A DNA stretch of 5,093 nt from Verrucomicrobiota bacterium (GCA_019241095.1 JAFAXJ010000205.1:1-5093); one strand, 5' to 3'; positions 1 to 5,093 are shown, counted from the stretch's first letter. Numbers and translations: made by a program. The notes: generated by a model from the sequence alone, not told the origin.

Positions 1-1
1 G

Positions 2-238
2 CAGTCCCACGCCAAGACGACGCACGTCCCACAACAGGCGGTCCACGAAACCCATTCGGCGTCCCGAATAGCTCAATCGGCCCCTCACGTGGCACAAGCG
101 GCCCCTCACTCAGCGCCTGCGCCTCGCATTGCGCAAGCGCCGCCTCACCCGGCGCCTGTTACTCATGTAGCGCAAGCGCCGCCTCGGGCGCAATCTCATC
201 CGGCGGCGAACGAGAAGAAAAAGAATCCGCAGCAATAA
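2..238 (+). CDS. C-terminal tail of an Ala/Pro/His/Gln-rich protein (5' end outside window)
   Basis: Only the last 78 codons are present, so the function cannot be assigned. The visible tail is low-complexity, rich in Ala, Pro, Gln and His, with no hydrophobic segment and no catalytic motif. It ends in a polar, lysine-containing stretch (EKKKNPQQ) before TAA. Residues 29-67 of the fragment consist of three copies of a 13-residue unit of the type H/R-V/I-A-Q-A-x-P. This frame was chosen over the other open frames because it carries the periodic peptide and a natural polar terminus. The + frame starting at base 1 is also open (to 315) but gives a Ser/Ala/Cys-rich peptide, and the Arg-rich - strand frame is a shadow. 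Such tails are common on cell-envelope or secreted hypothetical proteins of soil bacteria, but that is inference. No convincing terminator follows directly. Confidence 0.6.
   Translation, partial: QSHAKTTHVPQQAVHETHSASRIAQSAPHVAQAAPHSAPAPRIAQAPPHPAPVTHVAQAPPRAQSHPAANEKKKNPQQ
65..202 (+). repeat. 39-bp in-frame tandem repeat encoding a 13-residue unit
   Basis: Three diverged copies lie at 86-124, 125-163 and 164-202, each exactly 39 bases. The encoded units begin HVAQAAP, RIAQAPP and HVAQAPP. A partial copy encoding RIAQSAP precedes them at 65-85. The period is a multiple of three, so copy-number change would keep the frame. The first residue alternates between His and Arg, and the third copy diverges at its end. 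Confidence 0.65.
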
Positions 239-316
239 TGATTCTGGCGAAGTATCACCGTTGCGCAGCTGTGATTCATGGAAAAGTTCTGATTTCAACG
301 CCTTTGCCGGTCTAGT

Positions 317-361
317 GGGGCGTTATGAGTTTCATGGGATCGTGAAACCCATTATTACCCC
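317..361. other. Imperfect hairpin in the gap before the Rieske gene
   Basis: The core is a perfect 6-bp stem, GTTTCA (329-334) with TGAAAC (343-348), around an 8-base loop. It continues outward after one mismatch with ATG (325-327) against CAT (350-352). An outer GGGG (317-320) can face CCCC (358-361) across an internal loop. It could end the upstream transcript or be a protein-binding site. No T-tract follows, so it is not a standard intrinsic terminator. The rest of the 239-465 gap shows a weak GGCCG/CGGCC stem (364-368 with 392-396) and no promoter I would defend. Confidence 0.35.
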
Positions 362-465
362 GCGGCCGGAACACCGCTCCTGATTAGGCGTCGGCCCGAT
401 CAAAAAACGATGTAGCCCGTACGGCCAGTCATTCAATGAGCCGCGTTTGAAGAAAGGAGACGAAT

Positions 466-1344
466 ATGGATCCTACTAAAATCTCGGCGACTGTTAATCA
501 GCAGACCTGGCTGGCTCCCATTGAAAAAGCTCTGGAAGCCTTGAGCGACAAAACCATCGGAGCCGCGCCTGTAATTGTTAGCAATTTCCTGCATGGCACG
601 TGGCTTGGCCACCCTCTTCACGCCGCCATTACGGACGTGCCCGTTGGAGCCTGGAGCGTAACGGCAACTTTCGATTTAGTCGAACTGCTCAGTGGAACGG
701 AGGATCTCAGGTTTGCAGCCGATGCGGCGGCAAATCTTGGCCTGGTTGCTGCGCTTGGTGCTGCCGCAAGCGGGTTATGTGATTGGTCAAAAGCCGGAAA
801 GCGAGCCCGGCGGATCGGCGCGCTTCACGCCCTTCTAAATATCAGTTCAGCGCTTTGCTATGCTGTCTCTTGCTGGCAACGAAACAGGGAAAATCGAGCA
901 CCGGCATTAGCTGCCGGATTCACTGGCTATGGCTTGCTGCTGGCAGGCACATTTCTTGGCGGGCACCTCAGTTATGCTGAATCCATTGGCATAGACCACG
1001 CGCAACGCGACGGGGGGCCTAAAGATTGGACCACAGTTCTTGGTGAAGGAGAACTGGCGGAATTCGAACCGCGCCGGGTAGAAGCGGGCAAAGTCTCCGT
1101 CCTGCTAGTAAAAAAAGGGACTCAGATATTCGCGATTGGTGAAAAGTGCGCTCATTTGGGTGGACCATTGTCGAAGGGTGAACTCGATGGGACATCGGTT
1201 CAGTGCCCGTGGCATGGATCCCGTTTTTCTCTTGAGGACGGACGCGTGCTGGAAGGGCCTGCAGTATACTCACAGCCCTGTTTCGCGGTGCGCGTGCAAA
1301 ATGGCGAAATCCAGGTTCGTAGTGCGGGAGACCTTTCGGATTGA
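466..1344 (+). CDS. DUF2231-Rieske [2Fe-2S] fusion membrane protein
   Basis: This 292-residue protein is probably a membrane-anchored electron carrier. Residues about 45-170 form a DUF2231-like region: an HPLHAAITDVPVG motif at 49-61, then about four hydrophobic helices (about 54-76, 83-106, 116-136, 147-169). Residues about 187-286 form a Rieske domain with ligands C228, H230, C247 and H250 (CAH, 16 residues, CPWH). The two extra cysteines that form a disulfide in cytochrome bc1/b6f Rieske proteins are absent (CAHLGG and CPWHGS), which points to the lower-potential ferredoxin type. The acidic first loop and the basic loop at about 109-116 suggest that both ends face the cytoplasm, but Arg residues at 139-144 argue against this, so topology is uncertain. 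The ATG at 466 is supported by AAAGGAG at 453-459, six bases upstream. No oxygenase or reductase partner is adjacent, so the redox partner is unknown. Confidence 0.9.
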   Translation: MDPTKISATVNQQTWLAPIEKALEALSDKTIGAAPVIVSNFLHGTWLGHPLHAAITDVPVGAWSVTATFDLVELLSGTEDLRFAADAAANLGLVAALGAAASGLCDWSKAGKRARRIGALHALLNISSALCYAVSCWQRNRENRAPALAAGFTGYGLLLAGTFLGGHLSYAESIGIDHAQRDGGPKDWTTVLGEGELAEFEPRRVEAGKVSVLLVKKGTQIFAIGEKCAHLGGPLSKGELDGTSVQCPWHGSRFSLEDGRVLEGPAVYSQPCFAVRVQNGEIQVRSAGDLSD

Positions 1345-1428
1345 ATTGATCAGCTTTCTAAGTCATCGGAGAGCAAGTCTCAGCCTCCTAGCGCGGCAGA
1401 GGCTTGTCCGGTGCGTGATCGATCAATT
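1344..1428. repeat. 8-bp inverted repeat spanning the gap after the Rieske gene
   Basis: AATTGATC at 1344-1351 overlaps the last base of the Rieske stop codon. Its perfect reverse complement GATCAATT lies at 1421-1428, 69 bases away. The span is long and the arms AT-rich, so a stable RNA hairpin is doubtful and chance is possible. The 1345-1511 gap otherwise has no clear promoter or T-tract terminator. Confidence 0.25.
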
Positions 1429-1490
1429 ATTTCGCATACGTCCGCTTGTCTGTTCTTTACACGTTGCTTGCAGAGGATTCTGTTCTGCGG

Positions 1491-1500
1491 ACGTATACGT
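1491..1500. promoter_or_regulatory. Perfect 10-bp palindrome just upstream of the reductase start
   Basis: ACGTATACGT is fully self-complementary and ends 11 bases before the ATG at 1512. It occupies the place where a Shine-Dalgarno sequence would be expected. A related half-site, CATACGT, lies at 1436-1442. It could be an operator, or its TATACG could contribute to a -10 element. No well-spaced -35 hexamer was found, so a function is only suggested. Confidence 0.3.
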
Positions 1501-1511
1501 ATGATCACCAT

Positions 1512-2663
1512 ATGTCGAAAAGAGTGCTGATTTCTGGCGGGACAGGGTTTTTGGGAAGTTATCTTCTCCTTTATTTGCTGAAATGCACAGACTCCACTGT
1601 GTACTGCCTTTGTCGCAAGAAGGGGAATGTCGCGGGCCAGGATCGGGTTCGTAAAAAGATTCGAAAGATGGTCGAAGGTCCGTTAGCTAGAGATGCCCGG
1701 TTTGCAGTCGATCTGATTCGAGAACGGAAACGAATTGTCTTTATTGAAGGCGATATCCGGAGTCAAAATCTCGGATTATCCGACCAGGACTATGCATCGC
1801 TAAAGTTAGATGAGATTTGGCATGTTGCCGCTGCTATCGATTTTTCGGCCCATAGGCGGAAGCAGATCGTCGAAACAAACGTTCAAGGAACCCGTAACAT
1901 TCTGGCACTTGTCCGAGACACCGGGTATCCCGTTCTAAACTATGTTAGTACGGCGTACGTGTGCGGACAACGGGCAGGTAATATACCCGAAGAAGTTGCG
2001 GACGAGAACTATGCTTTTAACAACTCTTACGAAGAAAGTAAACGCATTGCGGAAAGAGAGATCTTGCATGCCGGTCGCGGACTACGTTTTCGGATCTTTC
2101 GTCCATCGGTGATTGTGGGGCATTCGCATACGCTTGAGTTTGATAGCTCGTCCGGTTTGTACTCCTACCTGTCCGTTCTGCTTCGTTTGAAAAACAGCAT
2201 TCAGCGTCGAATGCCAGAATACTTCCGATACAATACCCTCAAGCTATTGTTTGATGATGAGGCAACTCTTAATATGATTTGTGTAGATCATGTAGTCGAA
2301 ACGATGTGCCAGATCGCTGCTGGAAAGATGAGTGAAAACGAAATTATCCACATTGTTAATCCATACCCTATTACATTGTCACACTATATGCGAAGACATT
2401 GTCCAATTGTTGGTATTGAAATTGAAAACGTGACGAACGCGCAGAACCTAAGTCCGGTCGACACGCTGATGAACGCGCAAAGCAATATCTTTGCAGCTTA
2501 TCGCCAAAATAACAAACAGTTCGAATTCGCAAAAATGATCCGATTTTCTAATCTCGCTCCGGAAAGTTTTCGAATTGATGATGCAATGCTCGAAGCTCTA
2601 ACCAGACGAGTCTACGAACATTTTCAAAAAGTTCAGGAACGCAGAAACGGCGTCTTAAGATAA
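1512..2663 (+). CDS. NAD(P)-dependent thioester/fatty-acyl reductase-like SDR
   Basis: This 383-residue extended short-chain dehydrogenase is probably a cytoplasmic NADPH-dependent oxidoreductase. A Rossmann GGTGFLG motif lies at 9-15, and an Arg at 35 after the second strand favours NADPH. EGDI (79-82) and LGLSDQDY (87-94) follow, then HVAAAIDF (104-111), N123 in the ETNVQGT stretch, VSTAY (145-149), and the catalytic pair Y173/K177 in YEESK. RPSVIVG is at 197-203. The segment order resembles thioester reductase (NAD_binding_4) domains of carboxylic acid reductases and fatty acyl reductases, so an acyl-thioester or related lipid substrate is plausible. No acyl carrier or adenylation domain is present and no FAR C-terminal domain was recognised. 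A nucleotide-sugar or sterol-type epimerase is the alternative. The ATG at 1512 puts the glycine motif at the usual N-terminal position. An in-frame TTG at 1446 would add 22 residues without a good ribosome site. The gene appears AT-richer than the Rieske gene, especially around 2341-2400. Confidence 0.85.
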   Translation: MSKRVLISGGTGFLGSYLLLYLLKCTDSTVYCLCRKKGNVAGQDRVRKKIRKMVEGPLARDARFAVDLIRERKRIVFIEGDIRSQNLGLSDQDYASLKLDEIWHVAAAIDFSAHRRKQIVETNVQGTRNILALVRDTGYPVLNYVSTAYVCGQRAGNIPEEVADENYAFNNSYEESKRIAEREILHAGRGLRFRIFRPSVIVGHSHTLEFDSSSGLYSYLSVLLRLKNSIQRRMPEYFRYNTLKLLFDDEATLNMICVDHVVETMCQIAAGKMSENEIIHIVNPYPITLSHYMRRHCPIVGIEIENVTNAQNLSPVDTLMNAQSNIFAAYRQNNKQFEFAKMIRFSNLAPESFRIDDAMLEALTRRVYEHFQKVQERRNGVLR

Positions 2664-2691
2664 TGGCGGCTCAAGGCTAGATTCTTTGAAT

Positions 2692-2724
2692 AACAACGGA
2701 ATAACATGGTGATCCCGCGTTGTT
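2692..2724. other. Inverted repeat downstream of the reductase gene
   Basis: AACAACG (2692-2698) pairs perfectly with CGTTGTT (2718-2724) across a 19-base spacer. An overlapping alternative stem, CGGAA (2697-2701) with TTCCG (2724-2728), would exclude the first at its ends. The long loop and missing T-tract make an ordinary terminator unlikely. It may mark the 3' end of the reductase transcript or part of the helicase leader. Confidence 0.3.
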
Positions 2725-2770
2725 TCCGAGGTGTTGGGGATTCATAGTCAACTATCAGAATGGCGCTAGA

Positions 2771-2791
2771 CTTTCATCCGAGCGATGAAGG
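2771..2791 (+). promoter_or_regulatory. Hairpin in the probable 5' leader of the helicase gene
   Basis: TTCATC (2773-2778) pairs with GATGAA (2784-2789) around a five-base loop. A G-T pair and a C-G pair extend the stem to 8 bp. A smaller stem, ATAGT/ACTAT (2744-2748 with 2751-2755), lies upstream. Long structured leaders control DEAD-box helicase genes such as deaD in enterobacteria. A similar role here is inference, because the transcription start is unknown. Confidence 0.35.
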
Positions 2792-2831
2792 TAATTGCGT
2801 TGATAGCAGCCGTTGAGATTCTTTTGGAGTA

Positions 2832-4235
2832 ATGAATTCCAAGCTCTTTTCCGAACTAGGTCTTTCGCCTGCATTACTGAAAGCAGTAGACCGCCTCGGT
2901 TATGAAAAAGCAGCACCAATCCAGGCCGAAGCTATCCCGATGATAATGTCTGGAAGCGACGTAGTCGGCCAATCTCAGACGGGTTCAGGAAAAACGGCGG
3001 CTTTCGGAATTCCTGCCGTAGAGCTGGTGGACCCGCATGTTGGCTTTGTTCAAGTAATTATTCTCTGTCCGACTCGTGAATTAGCAGTTCAGGTTGCCGA
3101 AGAAATTTTCAAACTCTCCGCCTTCAAGCGTGGGGTTCAATCAGTCCCTATTTATGGTGGCCAGTCCTATAATCATCAAATTCGGGCCTTGCAGCACGGC
3201 GCTCAGATTGTCATCGGTACGCCGGGTCGCGTTCTTGACCATATGGAACGCGGGACACTCGTGTTAGATCGAGTCAAACTCGTGGTTCTTGATGAGGCGG
3301 ATGAAATGCTCAATATGGGATTCCGGGATGATATAGAACGAATTCTAAAAACGGTTCCGACTGAACGCCAATTCATTTGCTTTTCGGCAACAATGGCAAA
3401 AGCAATTATGGAGTTGATTAAGCAGTTCGGTCGCAACCCGAAGACGATTCGACTGGAACATAAAACACTCACTGTTCCCACCGTAGAACAAACCTATTAC
3501 GAGATTCGCAATCGATCCAAGACTGAAGCCTTGACTCGGCTTATCGATCATCACGACCTTAAACTTGGGGTCATCTTTTGCAACACGAAGCGGACAGTGG
3601 ACGAGCTAACGAACGATCTGGTAGCCCGAGGTTATTCTGCTGATCGCATCCACGGTGACATGAGCCAAGCTCAGCGGGAACGAGTGATGACGAAATTTCG
3701 GAACTCCGGTCTGGAATTTTTGATCGCAACCGACGTTGCTGCTCGAGGGATTGATGTCGAAAAGATCGAAGCAGTCTTTAATTATGACCTGCCGTGGGAC
3801 GAAGAAGATTATGTGCATCGGATTGGTCGAACCGGTCGCGTTGGAAGATCCGGTCGAGCATTTTCATTAGTTGCTGGGCGTGACATTTACAAGCTGCAGA
3901 GCATCGAACGTTATACCGGAACGAAAGTCACGCGCGAGCAACTGCCGACGCTCGACGAAGTCGAGGAGAAACGTACTAACCTTTTCTTTGACAAGATTCA
4001 CGGGGCGCTTCAGACCGGGGACTTCGAGAGGGAGTCACCCGTGGTAGACCGATTGCTGGAACTCGGGTTTTCCTCAACTGATATTGCTTGTGCGGTGATT
4101 CACGAATTGCGAAAGGACGATGTTCGTTACCTCAAAGATAGGATAACAGAACCATCTCAGGGTTTAGCTCTCGCCCAGGCAAGGAGCAAAAGGCCGCGAA
4201 AGGCGGACGTTCAAAACAGCAAAAACAACCGATGA
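2832..4235 (+). CDS. DEAD-box ATP-dependent RNA helicase (DeaD/CshA-like)
   Basis: This 467-residue cytoplasmic enzyme should unwind or remodel RNA using ATP, with likely roles in ribosome assembly, mRNA decay or cold adaptation. All core motifs are intact: F6 and Q31 of the Q motif, Walker A QTGSGKT (49-55), PTREL (80-84), TPGR (130-133), DEAD (154-157), SAT (185-187), FCNT (249-252), ATDVAARGID (299-308) and HRIGRTGR (329-336). After the two RecA-like domains, residues about 372-435 resemble the helical dimerisation segment that follows the core in DeaD/CshA. The protein then ends in a short basic tail (RSKRPRK, 451-457). The RNA-binding domain found at the end of E. coli DeaD and DbpA is missing, so RNA specificity is open. 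MNSKLF fits the usual start just before the Q motif. GGAG at 2826-2829 lies only two bases before the ATG, unusually close. The gene stands alone, with gaps on both sides. Confidence 0.95.
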   Translation: MNSKLFSELGLSPALLKAVDRLGYEKAAPIQAEAIPMIMSGSDVVGQSQTGSGKTAAFGIPAVELVDPHVGFVQVIILCPTRELAVQVAEEIFKLSAFKRGVQSVPIYGGQSYNHQIRALQHGAQIVIGTPGRVLDHMERGTLVLDRVKLVVLDEADEMLNMGFRDDIERILKTVPTERQFICFSATMAKAIMELIKQFGRNPKTIRLEHKTLTVPTVEQTYYEIRNRSKTEALTRLIDHHDLKLGVIFCNTKRTVDELTNDLVARGYSADRIHGDMSQAQRERVMTKFRNSGLEFLIATDVAARGIDVEKIEAVFNYDLPWDEEDYVHRIGRTGRVGRSGRAFSLVAGRDIYKLQSIERYTGTKVTREQLPTLDEVEEKRTNLFFDKIHGALQTGDFERESPVVDRLLELGFSSTDIACAVIHELRKDDVRYLKDRITEPSQGLALAQARSKRPRKADVQNSKNNR

Positions 4236-4276
4236 GATAGTAGACAGCACCTCGTCCGCGATGAGCGTCGGTTGTT
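4224..4276 (+). terminator. Terminator-like stem overlapping the helicase stop codon
   Basis: AACAACCGA (4224-4232) is the perfect reverse complement of TCGGTTGTT (4268-4276). The 9-bp stem begins inside the final helicase codons, and TGA sits just within it. Inside is a smaller hairpin, CTCGTC (4251-4256) with GATGAG (4260-4265). A second GATGAG at 4231-4236 can compete for the same CTCGTC. No T-tract follows, so termination would have to be non-canonical, or the stem may instead protect the 3' end. Confidence 0.4.
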
Positions 4277-4309
4277 CAGTAGCAGGGCTTGGTAGGCAAA
4301 TAGAATTTC

Positions 4310-4322
4310 CCGAAGCTTTCGG
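4310..4322 (-). terminator. Short hairpin between the convergent genes
   Basis: CCGAA (4310-4314) pairs with TTCGG (4318-4322) around a 3-base loop. Read on the - strand, the stem is followed by a moderately T-rich stretch, so it could end the - strand CCPF gene, which stops at 4388. An outer AATAG/CTATT pair (4299-4303 with 4330-4334) encloses it. A further inverted repeat, GTCAG/CTGAC (4343-4347 with 4350-4354), lies nearer the gene. The stem is short, so this is tentative. Confidence 0.3.
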
Positions 4323-4387
4323 TCTGCCGCTATTCCCTATGAGTCAGGTCTGACCTTGGAACGGTGATGATCAAACGAGGGAATTCG

Positions 4388-4861
4388 TTACCTCAGTGCA
4401 AACTCATCCAGGATGAAATCCTTCACCCCTATCGGCCCTTTCATTTCGAGCCATACGGGCCCGTTCTCGATCTGCCAGCGGACTTGTGCATCAAGGAACG
4501 GACAACACATTTGTTCGAGCTTAATCCATTCGAGCGCTTGCTCTATAGGAAAAAGGGATGTGTCCAGGCGTACCGCGTATCCGTCGGGCAACTCGCGTTT
4601 CTGTTGGATGGCATGGCGAAGTGAGTCTGTGAGTTGTGTGTAGCGCCCCCTTTGCTCAGGGGGTATCGCCTCAAGGTTGCTTGTGAGCCCGGGCGCTGTC
4701 TTTCCCACAGATTGCTGCGCCAGAACTTTTTCATTCGTTAACACCCATTCTATCCCAAGAACCGCAAGCAGGAGGCAAGCAATTCGGCAACTCGTGCTGT
4801 GCGATAATCTTCGGCGCAGCCGCCGTGCAATCGGATAAACAAGGTCTTTACGAGCTGTCAT
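4388..4861 (-). CDS. Secreted or membrane-anchored small protein with a CCPF motif, function unknown
   Basis: This 157-residue protein has two parts. Residues 1-48 look like a Sec signal or N-terminal anchor: a strongly basic stretch (RRLRRR, 13-18), a hydrophobic core (about 26-41), and a possible cleavage site after KVLA (45-48). No lipobox or twin-arginine motif is evident. Residues about 66-155 contain ELPDGYAVRL (90-99), EWIKLEQMCCPF (111-122, with C119 and C120) and GPVWLEMKGPIGVKDF (134-149). I recall this pattern from small uncharacterised bacterial proteins that usually lack a signal. The paired cysteines could bind a metal or be redox-active, which is inference. The gene faces the helicase gene convergently. 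No Shine-Dalgarno sequence precedes the ATG at 4861, because that stretch is purine-rich on the opposite strand. A GTG at codon 40 is an alternative start but would remove the hydrophobic segment. Coding status is fairly sure; function is not. Confidence 0.75.
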   Translation of the reverse strand: MTARKDLVYPIARRLRRRLSHSTSCRIACLLLAVLGIEWVLTNEKVLAQQSVGKTAPGLTSNLEAIPPEQRGRYTQLTDSLRHAIQQKRELPDGYAVRLDTSLFPIEQALEWIKLEQMCCPFLDAQVRWQIENGPVWLEMKGPIGVKDFILDEFALR

Positions 4862-4862
4862 T

Positions 4863-4868
4863 GGGAGG
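4863..4868 (+). promoter_or_regulatory. Strong Shine-Dalgarno sequence before the 29-codon frame
   Basis: GGGAGG lies seven bases before the ATG at 4876, ideal spacing. It is one of the best ribosome-binding matches in the window and the main support for translation of the short frame that follows. It begins immediately beyond the start codon of the - strand CCPF gene. Confidence 0.5.
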
Positions 4869-4875
4869 TGGTGTT

Positions 4876-4965
4876 ATGTTGAAGCAGATTGCCAAGTCTC
4901 ACGAAACCGGAATCTATGATGTTCGCGGCAGTCCGCCATTTTTTCGTATTGAATCACAAGTTTGA
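4876..4965 (+). CDS. Possible 29-residue small protein or gene remnant
   Basis: An ATG at 4876 opens 29 codons (starting MLKQIAKSHE, ending FFRIESQV) and stops at TGA 4963-4965. The peptide is soluble-looking, with no membrane segment and no motif I recognise. The GGGAGG ribosome site at optimal spacing is the only positive evidence. The frame diverges from the - strand gene with only 14 bases between the two start codons, so at least one promoter would lie inside the other gene. It could be a true small protein, a leader peptide, or the front of a gene that has decayed. Continuing in the + frame one base ahead gives only a short extension before a TAG, so a single recent frameshift is not supported. 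Confidence 0.35.
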   Translation: MLKQIAKSHETGIYDVRGSPPFFRIESQV

Positions 4966-5038
4966 GCCGAACTCCGGAGCGTAGCGAATGTTCATAGACA
5001 TCCCAGTAAATTATACGGTGTCGAATATTGTTCTAAAT

Positions 5039-5068
5039 GGCTAAATTGCTTAGCCCCGTCTGGTTTTT
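5039..5068 (+). terminator. Weak intrinsic-terminator-like hairpin near the right end
   Basis: GGCTAA (5039-5044) pairs perfectly with TTAGCC (5050-5055) around a five-base loop. A run of five T follows at 5064-5068, eight bases beyond the stem. The T-run is late and short and the stem only half GC, so termination would be weak. It would suit the short frame ending at 4965. The 4966-5038 stretch shows nothing else clear. Confidence 0.3.
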
Positions 5069-5093
5069 ATGAGCATTGAGGCGAGTACAACCG

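Noticed and set aside
110..298. - strand Arg-rich reading frame of 62 codons
   Set aside because: It is the antisense of the GC-rich repeat region. Its low-complexity arginine content comes from GCG/GGC codons read backwards, and it has no ribosome site.
364..406. GGCCG/CGGCC stem followed by an A-tract, considered as a terminator
   Set aside because: On the + strand the tract is A, not T, and on the - strand the T-run precedes the stem. Neither orientation fits an intrinsic terminator.
1136..1504. + strand frame of 122 codons overlapping the Rieske gene end
   Set aside because: Its first half lies inside the well-supported Rieske coding sequence in another frame. The rest shows no motif or family resemblance.
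1446..1511. TTG start at 1446 giving a 405-residue reductase
   Set aside because: The extra 22 residues lie ahead of a glycine motif that normally sits near the N-terminus, and no ribosome site precedes 1446. ATG 1512 is preferred.
4364..4643. + strand frames opposite the CCPF gene (86 and 76 codons)
   Set aside because: They are antisense shadows of the - strand gene, which carries the recognisable conserved segments. Neither has a ribosome site.
5069..5093. ATG at 5069 opening a frame that runs off the window
   Set aside because: Only eight codons are visible, with no ribosome site, directly after a T-run. It cannot be judged from this window.
1..5093. CRISPR array, insertion sequence, tRNA, toxin-antitoxin or defence island
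   Set aside because: Reading both strands showed no regularly spaced direct repeats other than the 39-bp coding repeat, no transposase or integrase motifs, no tRNA-like cloverleaf and no known defence domains.

Overview
The window looks like an ordinary chromosomal segment of a free-living bacterium of moderate GC content. The protein styles recall Acidobacteriota: a DUF2231-Rieske fusion, an Ala/Pro/His/Gln-rich protein tail, and a small 'CCPF' protein. That placement is recollection of family style, not a search result, and no rRNA, tRNA or marker gene fixes it.

From left to right: the low-complexity C-terminal tail of a + strand protein ends at 238. A gap of about 230 bases holds an imperfect hairpin. 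A + strand gene (466-1344) encodes a membrane protein whose DUF2231-like helical part is fused to a C-terminal Rieske [2Fe-2S] domain. After 167 bases comes a + strand NAD(P)-dependent short-chain dehydrogenase of the thioester/fatty-acyl reductase type (1512-2663), visibly AT-richer in its 3' half than its left neighbour. After another 168-base gap with hairpins lies a complete DEAD-box RNA helicase gene (2832-4235). It carries a DeaD/CshA-like core and a probable dimerisation segment but no RNA-binding C-terminal domain. Facing it on the - strand is a small gene (4388-4861) for a secreted or membrane-anchored protein with a conserved CCPF motif. The right end has a 29-codon + strand reading frame behind a strong Shine-Dalgarno sequence, then a weak terminator-like hairpin.

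The three main + strand genes are each separated by more than 160 bases and do not form an obvious operon. No shared pathway can be read from the window. The Rieske protein suggests membrane-linked electron transfer, the reductase lipid or polyketide-type acyl chemistry, and the helicase RNA remodelling. There is no CRISPR array, insertion sequence, integrase, toxin-antitoxin pair or recognisable defence system. The items most worth checking are the DUF2231-Rieske fusion, the signal-bearing CCPF protein with its crowded divergent start region, and the structured leader of the helicase gene.
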